From Lactifluus volemus (taxonomy: Eukaryota; Basidiomycota; Agaricomycetes; Russulales; Russulaceae), in the NCBI GenBank assembly GCA_022376515.1, contig WTXI01000271.1, positions 1 to 48,373 of the forward strand: DNA of 48,373 nt, written 5' to 3'. A program made the position numbers and the translations under genes. Of the stretch, positions 20,603 through 32,000 are shown piece after piece (positions within the stretch are counted from its first letter, which is position 1; each line of letters begins with the position of its first letter). Below the pieces are notes generated by a model. That model was given only the letters and a program-made list of their open reading frames with translations, ran no database searches and was not told the origin of the DNA.

Positions 20603-21526
20603 AATGCCCACTTCTTCTGTGTTCCCTATTACAGGCGCTTTTGGATGCCAATGTTGCCTTTCTGCACTCATTACACCGCATCAGTAAATTAAGTACAAAA
20701 AAGGGTTCCACATTATTTGTGCTATAGAATGCCTGTAAAATCACCGCCTTTTCTGCTTTTTGAAAATCCAGCAGAAAACAACTTTTGGGGTAATTCTAGG
20801 TTACTAAACTTACTTTTGCGTCCATAATTGCCACTTTTTGCCACTTTTTGTCCTCTTTTGGCTTGCAGGTTTCCTGATGCGTCAGCCCTCGACGTCGATC
20901 TCCCAGTCGTGTAGTGACCCTCATGCGAAGACGATTCAGAACCGGACAAGTGCGGCGCCCGACTCGGAGTAGCAACTCGCGGCAGTTGCCAGTGCTCACT
21001 AGCGCTCACACCCAGTTACTGTATCTGCTCGAACCTGTCGAGATTCAGACTGTCACACCGACGACGTGTTTTGGTTCGCCGAGCGCATCTCAGACATCTG
21101 GATGGTACGACACTATCCGACTTGAAGGGTAACCCTCGAGCTCATCCTAGTCTCAACTCTTTCCTTTATTGTGCTACGTTTTCGCCGAGGGTCCATTCTG
21201 GATGCTCCTCAAGCCTCCCTTAATCTACTGGTCACCCGTCCAAAGACCGTGGTCGCGCTTTGGACGTACTGCTTCGGATTTGATCCTAGGGCGTACGCTC
21301 TTTTGCAGGACACTGTTTTTGGAGACAGGCGTCTCAAACCTCACCAATCCCTCTCTTGTGTATGCGCGAGCTTGAAGAGATGGACGACGTTGTCCAGGAC
21401 GACGGGGACATGGATCGTCAGCTCTCAGGTCATCATCAAACATGGTGTGTTACTCTCTCACACATCCGCCTAACGTCCCACTCCACTCACACCCCTTCTC
21501 AGGCCCCGAGACTCTCAGTGCCATGC

Positions 21527-21707
21527 ACCCACACTGGCACTCTGCGTCCTCGGAGGTACAGCACAGACGACTGATCACCCATCTTTGACTCATCGCGGAT
21601 GCTCGATATTCAATCTACGGCCGAATCAGCAACCGCTGACGATGCTGGACTTGCGATACAACAGGAAGGCCTTGCTCACCCTCGATGTTCAGGAATGCGC
21701 TTGCGAC
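21527..21707. other. Segment inverted relative to unit 2 (35737-35918)
   Basis: This 181-bp stretch matches the reverse complement of 35737-35918, while both flanks (GACTCTCAGTG on the left, CCACTCTCAC on the right) match in direct orientation. It is therefore a clean inversion of about 180 bp in one copy after the duplication. Which copy is ancestral cannot be told from this window. Confidence 0.9.
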
Positions 21708-22454
21708 CCCACTCTCACAAAACCCATTCCAGTATTTTTTTCTGAGGATGCATCAGTTCAGGGCAAGTCCCCACCAAAGTTTTGTGCCCCAGTTGCCAAT
21801 GTCCCCCAGCGGGTCACGTCCTTTCTCTCTTCTTGAGTCGCCACTGAATCCAATTCAGACTAAGCATGTACATCACCATCATGGCCAGGCCCTCGGAGTT
21901 TGCAAACCCGAACACTGTGCCAATGACGACCGCTCCTGAGTCCCCCAACCGAGTGGCTGCAATTCTCGGGGGTCTCAGGAGAGGCCGTTGTTGGCACGGT
22001 GTTCGGGTTTGCGGACTCCGAGGGCCAGGCCATGGTGAGTCGTCCACGAAGAATCCCGGGTGGGAGAACATCTTCGATGGTCGGCTTCGTGCCAACGATG
22101 GCCTTTCCTGAGACCCCGACTGAGTGACTGCAATTCTCAAACCAAGGGTTTGGCACCATGCCTATCACACGTAATGAAACTGTGGGGTGGCAACGTCGAA
22201 GTGACTGTTCCTCCTGCGTCTTCTGATAAATCCTCTCGTCGCGCCCGCTCTCGGGGCTCCTCTGTCGACTCGCCGTCCACACCTGCCGCCTCCGCCCAGT
22301 GTGCCTATGCCTGCGTCTCTCATCCCGAAGATGATGCTGATAACCAAAAAGTCAAGCTAGACGAAGCTTTCATTGACGTTTAAGCCGACTCTATACTGAC
22401 CTAATTCCAAAGCGTTCGCCACGATTCATGCTCTGCTAGCTCGAGCCTATCCCA

Positions 22455-22763
22455 TTGGCTGTCGCCCCACCCCCACATGGGCTCATCATCGAGCAGCGCT
22501 TCGTGCATATCTCACCAGAGGAGGCCGAGGTAACTGCGCTAACGTCTCGTCCTCGTGCTTCGTCTTCCCTCCCCGAATCGTCACGTCTCAGCGCCGCATT
22601 CTCCCTTGCATTTGCCTCAAAGAGAAGCTTCGGGTTCGGGCCTACCTCCAAATTTTCTCTCCCTTTCTCGCTGATTTTCAAGGACAACTTCCCCGAAGTA
22701 GAGCCCGTTCTTTACACCCTAGCTGAAGAGGTACTCCTTTTCCTCCACGAGGATGGCGCTTGA
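22455..22763 (+). CDS. Hypothetical ORF shared by both duplication units (unit 1)
   Basis: 102 codons, open in both copies, with about ten amino-acid differences from 36678-36986 and no internal indel. It starts MAVAPPPHGLIIEQRF and ends EVLLFLHEDGA. I do not recognise a family. It could be an exon of a larger gene or chance. The flanking sequence also lacks indels locally, so the evidence for selection on coding is weak. Confidence 0.25.
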   Translation: MAVAPPPHGLIIEQRFVHISPEEAEVTALTSRPRASSSLPESSRLSAAFSLAFASKRSFGFGPTSKFSLPFSLIFKDNFPEVEPVLYTLAEEVLLFLHEDGA

Positions 22764-23423
22764 TGCGCTCTCTCAATGTATGGTGGGTTGGTGCCTGATC
22801 ACCCTCTCAGCTTGATCCATCGGCAGAGGTATCGACAATGAACGGGTCACAGAACTACCGTATGGAACGAACACTAGGAAGGTCCTGTTAGGGACCTACG
22901 CGAACCGATCTCCTCCCACCCAGTGTCGGCGGAGTACGATTCGTGAACGGGTCCAGGAACAAAGGAAGATTATATCCTTTGTACGCCTCCTGAGTTTATT
23001 AACGCTTCATTAACGTTCCCTATGGCGGAAAAAACTGTCTCCGCCGAGGCTGAAAAAGGTCCGGTCGTGATGGTCTCCTACTTTCAAAGTTCCATCAGTT
23101 TTACCAACTTAATTATTGTTGTGTTCTGGAGACCTATTTTAGTTGCAGCCACTTGAGTTTTGACACAAACCAGACTTCCATGTACCCGTGACTCCGAGCT
23201 CCAACGCTGTTTGGAGAGAAATAATATTCGTTTGTTATTTATCAAGCTATCAGCCCAAATACACCAATGAGTCACGGTGCACTACCGAAATTCCTTGCTG
23301 ACGTATCACATCCAACTATCCGACTCATAAACACTTTTGTCATGGATATGTCTGTCTCTCCGAGTTCGCAGTGAGAATGTCACTCACTCATATCCGAGTC
23401 ACTCGCTGTTCAACTATCACGTC

Positions 23424-24385
23424 GGCGAAAAAGTTTGGGTGCCGAATCCACGACCACAAACCACGGGTGCAGAATCCGCGCGCGGCGTCATCTTTGGTCC
23501 ATGCGAGACGCGCGCCGGGTCACTGCGCGCAGGGATCGTACGTCCCTTGCTTCTATGCGTGGAAAGCGAATTGCTGATTGTCCGCCGTGAACTCCCAGGC
23601 GAGCAGTGCGAGTGCTGTGAAGGCCAAGATGCCGTCTGTGAGCGTCAAGGGAGTCGGGTGGGTCGCGGCGATCAGCATTGGGGATGCGATGAGGAGTAAG
23701 AGGACATTTTGGATGATAGCTGCTCGAAGAAAAGAGAGGGGGGGGGCATGAACCGGAAGAGGAGTAGGGTGAGTGTATCCGAGTTCAGCGGAATTGGCAT
23801 CAAAAGTAGTGGTGGTGACGTACAGATGAAGATAAGGTTGAGGATTTGGAATAGCCATGGTGGTATCTTGGTGCGAAGGACGACCCAACGGTAGTCCTCG
23901 TCGTCACCGGTGAAAACGTGTGTCAGCACAACACGGAAGGGGGGTTGTCTGAGGAGTGGCAGAATGATGCATAGTAAACGTACAGTCGGAAGAGGCCACG
24001 TCTCCAGGTATTATAAGATAGCCTGAACATCCACAGAACCTTTTTACATTTTTTTTGGTCAGGTAATGTCATTTAGAACGGAAGTACGCGCACTGTAAGG
24101 CCTAACATGAGCAGCGCGCGGTTGCTAAAATCGCGCGCGAGGTGTGCAGCCTGCTGAGGGACCGATGGTACAAGGTACCTCCAACTTTCCTCACTCTCGG
24201 GAGGCCAGAGGGGAAGGAGGGCCCAATAGGCCGTGTAGATTGTGGGCAAAAATGTCCAGACTCGGTCAACTTGGGAGACATTGCCTGTGGTGATGGAGGC
24301 CACATAAGGTCGTTGTAGCACATAGCTTGATAGGGTAGTCAAGTAGAAATATCAGGGAAGGAGGTGACGTGATAGTAGTAATCAT
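23424..24385 (-). pseudogene. DUF1295-type membrane protein, unit 2 copy, truncated and frameshifted
   Basis: Reading minus from ATG at 24385, the exons give TGNVSQVDRVWTFLPTIYTA, then ALLPLWPPE, NRALLMLGL, RLSYNTWRRGLFRL, DEDYRWVVLRTKIPPWLFQ, EFTADNQQFAFHA and RGLWSWIRHPNFFA. This order is that of DUF1295 proteins (multi-pass membrane, steroid-reductase-like fold). Eight bases present in unit 1 (near 129-139) are missing at about 24308, which shifts the frame near the N-terminus. At 23424 the gene ends abruptly after HPNFFA, exactly where the two duplication units meet. The rest of the C-terminus is absent. The copy is therefore broken at both ends. Confidence 0.8.
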
Positions 24386-24575
24386 GGTGGTTGCTAGTCA
24401 AGGAGCCTTACTTCCTAGCATGATGATATAGCGGGCGCCACAGTGACGTATTCTCACATCTCTGTCAATCTTAAATGCCCGCCAATTAACTACAAGTCCG
24501 TTTGCCACTTTGCGGCTAAGTTTGGGCTGCTCACCAAGTCATAAGAGGGTGAGAATATCGCGTCGGCCGAGAGTA

Positions 24576-25440
24576 CAGTCGTGGACAACCAAAACCCACA
24601 AATCGGTTATCTGGGTGGGAAGTGAATGGATCGATGAGTTTTTTTCAGAATTGAGCTGCAAATTTCAAAAGACGTCGAAAAAAGCATCTCCGAAGTTTTT
24701 CCCACGAGTAATTAGAAAGTGCCAAATTTTTGGGCTCAAAAATCGCAATATATGACTATATATGTGTACCAGAAATTGATTTCCTATCCCAAATTCAATG
24801 ACAATCAATTAATAACTGCATCCAGGTGCATCATTGCAGTAGATGACATAAATTAATGATGAAAAATTGGACTCACCATCTCGATAGGATTGAGTTCACA
24901 GTGAAACTTGGGCAGAAAAATACATTCTTGGCCAGCCTCTCAAATTACAGTTTTGAGCATGGAAATTTCACATTGGCATGAAGGCAACCCACATTGAAGC
25001 CGCACTCTTCGAGAGTTTGCTGGAGCCCCTTTTGCTCTCCAGATTCTGTTATCATCTTTGGCTGATTATGGAGACCAGAAGTGTCACATTTGGGTTTCTT
25101 TTTTGGAGGCATTTGGGTATGTGGGTATTCCGAGTCCAAATTAAAGATTTTATTATGAGCCTGCCACTCGATAAAATTTATTGAAATGTGGTGAACACGC
25201 TCCGTCTATCAAAAGGAAGCGATTGCGCATTTTTTCGGATTTTTCCTATGCATTTTTAGGGATTTTGCCAAAATTTCAGGGTATATTTCCTTATATGTTC
25301 TTTTTCTCAAGAATGGCTCGATGAATCATATTGAAATTTTGCCACAAGCCTTGCCTAACTAGTGCGCATCAATTCCAGTAATAAAAAAAGAAAATCTATT
25401 ATGGCTGAAATTATTGGTGGGCTCTGGTTGTCCACGACTG
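24576..25440. mobile_element. Tc1/mariner-type element, 865 bp, 16-bp perfect TIRs, TA duplication
   Basis: The ends are CAGTCGTGGACAACCA and its exact reverse complement, flanked by TA at 24574-24575 and 25441-25442. Unit 1 lacks the element at the same place. TA duplication with CAGT ends is characteristic of the Tc1/mariner/IS630 group. It contains a decayed transposase piece on the minus strand and is too short to be autonomous. Confidence 0.95.
24877..25139 (-). pseudogene. DDE transposase C-terminal remnant in the mariner element
   Basis: Minus strand. An open stretch contains QKGLQQTLEECGFN. After a stop and a frame change comes CIFLPKFHCELNPIEM (24877-24924). The second motif is the segment that holds the last catalytic acidic residue in fungal Tc1-like transposases (PKFHCELNPIE). 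The first resembles the KG...L.ERG block seen upstream of it in the same proteins. The earlier DDE aspartates are absent, so this is an internally deleted fossil. Confidence 0.75.
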
Positions 25441-25860
25441 TAGTGCCCACTGGCACGCCCCGCAAGTGTCCTTGCCACTCTGACATTTCCTTGAAAGGAA
25501 TATCTTATAAATCAATATACCACGCGTAGTTGTTGACCAGGTCACACGCCATATTTCAGGCTCTGATTGGCTAAGCATGCCATTTTTTTTGGAAATATTG
25601 TAAACTCTCAACAGATCTAACCCACCATTTAACCCACCAAAAGTTCATCACTAGGGAAAGGCCAACGTTGTCGTCGGCGACCTTGCTTGCTAAGTTGTAT
25701 GATAGGTGATTTTTGTTGTCAATGTGGTGACAGTCAACGATCGCGTGAATTTTTATGAGACATACAGTAATATATACATTCGAGCACGTTTTTTTTTTCT
25801 TTTTCTCACATCTTTTAAGTCACACATTACCATACCATTCAAACTCTGATATTCTTCATT

Positions 25861-26139
25861 TTATCGTGAACGCTTTGTTTCTTTTCTCTTTTTGGGGAAT
25901 GATGACATGGCGAGATTGAAGTTCTTTCTTCTTTTTTTGGTGGACGCAGAGGGAGTAGGAGCGACTGTTTGTTTCGGAGTTTCGAGGACTTGTAGCGCTT
26001 GGATGTCAGCGTAGAACTGCCATCCGCCCTTGAACGTTGAGCAAGTGAGTGAAAATTTTCCACGTACAGTCGCTCCAGGAAGGTTTGTTTGATCAGAATC
26101 TGAAAAATGGCCCGTGTCGCAATCCAAAATCGGTGACAT
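25861..26139 (-). CDS. Hypothetical protein fragment next to the helicase relic
   Basis: 92 codons, minus strand, divergent from the helicase. It contains LPGATVRGKFSLTCSTFKGG followed by an IQALQVL segment, then a Lys/Arg-rich C-terminus (KKRRK, KKRKETKRSR) that could act as a nuclear signal. The beta-rich middle could suggest an OB-like fold, but I do not recognise a family. It may be an accessory gene of the mobile element. Confidence 0.3.
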   Translation of the reverse strand: MSPILDCDTGHFSDSDQTNLPGATVRGKFSLTCSTFKGGWQFYADIQALQVLETPKQTVAPTPSASTKKRRKNFNLAMSSFPKKRKETKRSR

Positions 26140-26172
26140 TTCTGGAACCGTGAACTCACGTCGTTTGTTGAG

Positions 26173-27844
26173 TTGGAAGACCCAGTTAGAAAGGGATATT
26201 CGAAATCAGTATCAACCGGTATTGACCGACAGAGGACCTCAGAGGTTACGGGCAATATATTGACACGAGAATTAGTCGACGACCCCGAAATACGAAACCG
26301 AGGGTATGGCTGTGTGAACGTCATACAGCCTGAACCGGAGATGTCGTCCACTACTGTCGAACTTCTTAATCAAGACCAACGGCGAGCGTACGACAATATG
26401 ATGCGTCATCTTTCTGACACGTTAACAGGCAATCAACCAACGCCGTTATGCATGATTTTGTATGGGGAGCAAGATGGGGAGGGAGGTACTGGGAAAACCA
26501 AGGTCATACAAACCGTCACAGATGCGTTCAGACAAGCAGGTGTGTAGGTCCTAAGGAGTGAATAGTTTATACCTCGGGTTCTCACAATTCGTCTTTAAGG
26601 AGTCAAACATATTCTCGTCAAATCGGCCTACACAGGTGTTGCCGCCGCGTTAATAGGAGGAAAAACAACCCATACTATTGCGGGAATCTCCATTGACATG
26701 TCAGCAAAGAGAATGAGTCACACGACGAAATCGAAATTACAATCGTTTTGGAGATCCAAGACATATCTGATTGTAGATGAATTCTTCATGATATCGAAAT
26801 CGTTTCTATTCAAACTGGCAAACAATATATCGATCAGGAAACAAAGGTCAGAAAGTTGCCCAAAGGAGACTTTCGGAGGTGTCAACGTGATATTATGTGG
26901 CGATCTTCACCATTTCCCACCCGTGGCCAAAGACCGTCGAGAATTTCTGTTTACACCGGTTAATTCTATGACGGATTCGGATGGATGCAAAAGTGGACGT
27001 GCAATTTTTGAAGAATTCAAGACCGTTGTCATTTTGAAAGAACAAAAACGGGTGACGGATCCTGTCTGGCACCAGATGTTAACAAACCTCCGCAAGGGCG
27101 AAATGCAAAGTGACGATATTCAAATGTTGCGTGGACTGATCATTCGTCGTTCGGAGAATGATGAATCTGACACAGAGCCGTGGTCAAATGCGTCTCTCGT
27201 GACACCTCGACATGCAGTACGCATTCTGTGGAATCAGTTATCAGCGCGGAAATGGTGCCGCAAAACGCACCAACAATTATTAATCTGTCCGGCACATGAC
27301 ACAACAGGAGACAAGGCTTTAAGTTTGCAAGAACGTGTTTCATTCGCTAGTTGCTACTCACAACGTCAAAAACAAAGATAATGGAAACATGTTAGCGGAC
27401 GAAGTCGAACTTGCGAGGGGCCTGAAAGTGATCATAACCAATAATGTTGCCACTGATCTTAATATCACGAACGGCGCCCGAGGCGAAATTGTTGATATCG
27501 TTTTGCACTCACCGCTTGTATCGTATCTCACAGCTTTTTTGCAAAACACATTGGCTTGCATTCGGAACACATCGAACGGCGAAGATCAAATGAACGCAAA
27601 GATCGTTGCCAAAGAAAGAGTGTTCGGGCACGTCGGAAACATCGAACGGCCGAGATCGCGCAAATCTAAAGATAATTTCAAAACGAGGAGCGTTCTGTCG
27701 GAACGCATAGATCAGGCAGCTCGGAAAATCCGAACAAGGAAAATTGTCTTATATAACTTTTTGATGGTTCCTGCAAGGCACGGCGATTATAGACCGCCAA
27801 TAGACCTTGCAAGCAAGGTAATAATTTCAAGCACACCAATTTAA
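26173..27844 (+). pseudogene. PIF1-type DNA helicase relic (Helitron-like helicase class)
   Basis: Exon 1 carries LLNQDQRRAYDNMM and Walker A GEGGTGKTKV. A 60-bp intron (26540-26599) restores the frame into HILVKSAYTGVAA. Exon 2 has YLIVDEFFMIS (Walker B), CGDLHHFPPV and LKEQKRVTDPVWHQML. After a frame break near 27370-27390 the sequence continues as ARGLKVIITNNVATDLNITN and GARGEIVDIVLH. These are the ordered motifs of PIF1-like SF1B helicases common as Helitron or solitary mobile helicases in Agaricomycetes. The last motif (the SQGQT region) is not visible and the end looks truncated. No Rep/HUH domain was found in the window, so Helitron membership is inferred. Confidence 0.8.
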
Positions 27845-27845
27845 G

Positions 27846-28745
27846 CAATAATATATATATATTGCCACTAAACTACAACATGAAGCACTATCTAGGACTA
27901 TGTACAGGAGGATGATCCAATGATTCCACCAGCCTTGGTGGAACAGCCCTGGCAGGGGTGGGGGCTGCAGGGCCACGGGGAGGTGGTGGTGGTGGAGGCA
28001 TGGGAAGAGGTACGGGAAGAGGCGAGGGGTGCGGGAGGCACGAGAGAACGCGTGGGAGGCGCAGGGGAATGCGCAGGGCGCGGGAGGAGGCGAGGAACAC
28101 AGGAGGAGGCGCAGGGCGTGGGAAGCGCAGGTGAAGGCGCAGAGCGCGGGAGGCGCGGGAGGAGGCGTGGGAAACGTAGGAGGAGGCGCAAGCGGCACGG
28201 GAGGCGTGAGGCGCAAGCGGCGCAGAAGGCGGCAGAGGCAGCAGTGCAGGAGGAGGTGGTCCAGGCAGCGGAGGCGGAGGAGGCGATGAAATAATAGTCA
28301 GACGCGTTGGGGCGGGGCAGGCAGCGTGACAACGTACCGGGGAGAGGTGCAGAAGGCACCGGCGCAGGCAGCATCCTCGCAGTGCCAGTGGATCCAAGAG
28401 GAGGCGAAAGCGGTGGAGGAGGCGCAGGCATAGGAGGTATATGACGATGCGACAGAGGCAGAGGCAGAGGCAGAGGCAGAGAAGGAGAGGAGGCGAAGGA
28501 GGCAGCAGTGGGACCCATTGCGCGGGGCAGTTTGACAACGAACACAGGAGGCGACGCAGTCGCGGTGGCAAGAAGGCGGCCGGGACGTGGAGGCATGTGG
28601 CAGCGCCAGACGGGGAGCGGTGGTGGTGGTGGCGACAGCAGAGGCCACAAAACGGAGATGCCGACGAAGGGGGACAGAGGGAGGGAACAGAAGGACGCAG
28701 CAAGAAACAACATGGTGCCAACAAGAATAAACAACGGGGCATAAG
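27846..28745. repeat. G-rich repeat homologous to 6904-7840
   Basis: It shares AAACTACAACATG, CTATGTACAGGAG, the block around CCACCAGCCTTGGTGG and CAGGGGTGGGGGCTGCAGGG with the core of the TIR element at 6671-8117, then diverges into its own purine-rich minisatellites. It lacks the CATCAGG ends and most CTTAA words. Long ORFs on both strands are compositional. Confidence 0.75.
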
Positions 28746-28761
28746 ATTTGTAAGATACAGT

Positions 28762-29069
28762 ACGCCCCGCCGTAGCACGCTCAAAGTTGTCGACAACTTG
28801 CTAAGAACACGTGCTATCCACGTGAGCAAGTGCTTGTTCACAGACCACAGCAGCTTGTTGGACGACATCTGCAATGACGTGTACTCATGCGTTTCACATG
28901 TTCATAACGTCGATATCCTGTAGCTGTTTAAGATGAGAACAGCCAGAGAGGTTGACTTCAGAGCGCTGTGAGTGCGTGGGCAAAGGGTGTGCAAATAAAC
29001 GCCACTGGCAGGCGCCACGTTCCCACTCTCTCGCTCGTCCCATCATCATCTTCAAAACCAAGTCGAAAT
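28762..29069. other. Proximal upstream region of NLR, unit 2
   Basis: Matches about 440-745 of unit 1, with small indels. It contains the conserved GTGTGCAAATAAACGCC stretch at about 28985-29001, as in unit 1 at about 665-680. Beyond its left edge the unit 1 promoter sequence is replaced by the 3.3-kb insertion. Confidence 0.5.
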
Positions 29070-32000
29070 ATGTCGCCCATTTGGAGGAAACAGGTTCGGA
29101 GCTCCCGTAATCCCAACTCCAGCAATCATCACCCTATCTGTGTGTACTACTCTCATGTGTCCTTTCCAATCGCTCACGAGTGCATTGTCCAGCTGCTAAT
29201 CCCACTAATCCTGCCACATCGGAGTCGATCGCTGGAGGCACTGACCTTGCGATTAGCGCGATAGAGACAACTCTTTTGGCCTTGAAGGAGCTCAGTTCAT
29301 TAGCTAATTCGATACCCTATATCTCTCCAGCTGCGGGCCTCATTCTCCAGGCGCTCAAAATGCGGGATGTGAGCACCTTCTCTGACTTTAAGCGCCTTCT
29401 GTGTTGATGATAGTATATAAGGAGGTCAATCAGTGCAAGGAAGAGTGGAAATTGGTGATGGAGAAACTGGCCAAAGTTGGGAGTGTCGTCGTCAACGTCG
29501 GTAATATGTGTCGAAGCCATGGTTTGAAGGTAGAAAAACTGCCATCGGACCTGCTCGCTATCTTTGAGTCCTTTCAGAGGTGCCCTTTCCAATTACCGAA
29601 TATGTCGTGGTCTAATTCCAATTAAGCGACTTGCACGGGATCGATGCCGCGCTGAAAGAATGTGCTGAAGTGAAGGGAATCAAGATGCTCCTTCTTCGTA
29701 ACGGTTTAGTGAAGAAGGTCAGGCAATATGATGCAAAATTGTCGGTCATTCTTCAAGTACACCAGGTCTGTCGGAAGTACCATGATCCCTTTCGCTCGCT
29801 CAAAACGTATCTGCAGGCCAACCTGAACTTTTTCGTTCTCTTGTCACAACTCACTCAAGAACAAGAAGGTGGGTGGCTCTGATAGTCACAAGATACTCGG
29901 AATCGTCGATCTGATAAGGAGCACACAGCAATCATCAGAGGATTGCCTTACGCCGGAGGCTGGCCATTCGGCGATGAGAAGCGCTGTCTCGAAGGCACAC
30001 GCCACGATTTTCTCGACTACATCTTCAAGTGGGTCAAGAATCCCGAATCTGAACGTACCCTCATCATCCTCGGCCAGGCAGGCACCGGAAAGTCTTCGAT
30101 TGCACATGAAGTTGCACGTAGTCTCAAGAAGACCTGTCTCGGCTCTTACTTTGCTTTTCGGCGGGGGGAAGGTTCCAAGGGCAAGGCATACCAGCTCTTC
30201 ACGACACTTGCATGCGATCTCTCCGACCACAATCCTGCATTCAAGTTCGCACTTGGGAAGGCCATTAAGGAAAATTCATCTCTTCGTAACACTCGAGACT
30301 ATGCTACACTTTTTGAATGCCTCCTCCTTGAACCGCTCAAGAACCTGGAATTTGACGATCCAATCCTTATCGTCATCGATGCGTTGGACGAGAGTGGAGA
30401 TCCGATCGACAAACGAGGATTGCCCACGCTTCTTTCTCAACGCCTCTCTGAATTGCCGTCAAACTTCCGTATTCTCATAACCTCGAGGCCCGAGAATGGC
30501 ATCGAGCCTGCATTCGCCAATGGATTGTCTGTCCACACCCTCTCCATGAATGATGCCAAACTAGCCAAGACGGAGCAAGATATTGGCATGTATCTTCGAA
30601 GCGAGCTACCTCCGGCCGTCTTCGAAGCCCATGGTGTCCAACTGACAAAAGCGGCAGAAGGCGTTTTTCAATGGGCAGCCGTTGCATGCGGGTTCATGAA
30701 TAGCTCTGCCAGCCTTGGCCTTAGCAGGATACAGCGCGTAGAGCGCCTATTGGGCCACGCTCGAGGTCAAACCGGACAAGGACTGTTGGACAACATATAC
30801 GAAGAAGTTCTCAAGGAGTACTTCAAATCGCCGGAAGCACGGGGTATATTTCGGTCCGTGATGGGACAGCTTCTTGCTGCGGTCCAGCCCTTCTCCATCA
30901 ATTCCCTGATCACTTTGCGACGCTATGCGTCCAAAGATGACCCCGACGATTCCGATCTTGTTCTTGAAGTTCTCTCTTATCTCGGCTCGCTACTGAGCAA
31001 CGTCACTTCATCCGATCGTTCGCGGCCGATCGTTCCTCTCCATACCTCATTCTACGACTTTCTGACGAATAAGGAGGACAATGCGTTTCATGTCGACCTT
31101 GACGAATCCCACCATCAGTTGGCACATTCTTGCCTTGGCCTAATGCTCGATAAACTCAAATTCAACATTTGCGAACTGGGGTCGTCATATCTTGCCAACA
31201 CCGACGTTCCAGACCTTGAATATCGAATTTCCAAACACATTCCACCTGCTCTATCGTACGCCTGCATTTTCTGGGGCAAGCATTTAGAACGTTTCTCTTT
31301 TGTGCACGATCTGTTCACGAAACTTCGATTCCTGTTCGAGGAGAAATTTCTTTTTTGGCTGGAAGTTCTTAGCGTGAAGAACTGTGTGGGTATTGCTTTA
31401 CCAGCATTGTCATCTCTGGTGTTATGGTTGCAGCGGGAGGTAGGTGTATCCCATAATTCGATCTGACGTGTAGTGACTTTGGGGTAAAATTAAAATAGGG
31501 TCCACAAACGGGGATGAAGAATCTGTTGGAATTGGTAAATGACGCATCCAGGTTTGTGCGGTACTTCGGAATGCCAGTGGCAAGGAGTGCTCCGCATATC
31601 TATGTTTCTGCGCTCCCTTTAGCGCCAAGCTCTTCCCGCGTCTTCAAACAATACTGTCACCGATTTGGTCAGACATTGACCCTTGAACGCGGGCAGTTGT
31701 CTCATTGGCCAGCACTGGACATGACGATTAACGGACACGACGACCATGTCAACTCTGTTGCCTTCTCGCCAGACGGACAGCGTATCGCATCGGCCTCGTC
31801 CGATCGTACGATTCGCGTGTGGGATGCGGCAACAGGACAGGTTGTAGCAGGCCCGTTTACTGGACACACCAAATCGGTCAATTCTGTTGCATTCTCGCCA
31901 GACGGACAGCGTATCGCATCGGCCTCGTACGATGGCACGATTCGCGTGTGGGATGCAGCAACAGGACAGGTCGTAGCAGGCCCGTTTACTGGACACACCG

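Larger units (their letters stand above)
20606..23423. other. Downstream part of duplication unit 1
   Basis: Collinear with 34783-37634 of unit 2, with many small indels and one inversion (21527-21707). No recognised gene. Several short ORFs are present; only 22455-22763 is equally open in both copies. The homology ends at 23423, at the words ATCACGTC shared with 37634. Confidence 0.7.
25464..28761. mobile_element. 3.3-kb insertion carrying PIF1-type helicase relic
   Basis: Absent from unit 1, where ACGCCCCGC occurs once; here the 9-mer flanks the block at 25455-25463 and 28762-28770. No terminal inverted repeat and no clear Helitron ends (5' TC, 3' CTRR with hairpin) were found. The block may be composite. 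It holds a small minus-strand ORF, the helicase relic and a G-rich repeat shared with the element at 6671-8117. It separates the NLR from the promoter region present in unit 1. Confidence 0.6.

Noticed and set aside
25464..28761. Calling the helicase block a complete Helitron.
   Set aside because: No Rep/HUH domain, no TC start or CTRR end with hairpin at the insertion limits, and a 9-bp direct repeat is present.
27827..28874. Two overlapping minus-strand ORFs of 328 and 278 codons.
   Set aside because: They are low-complexity reading of the G-rich repeat; different frames are equally open and no family pattern is seen.
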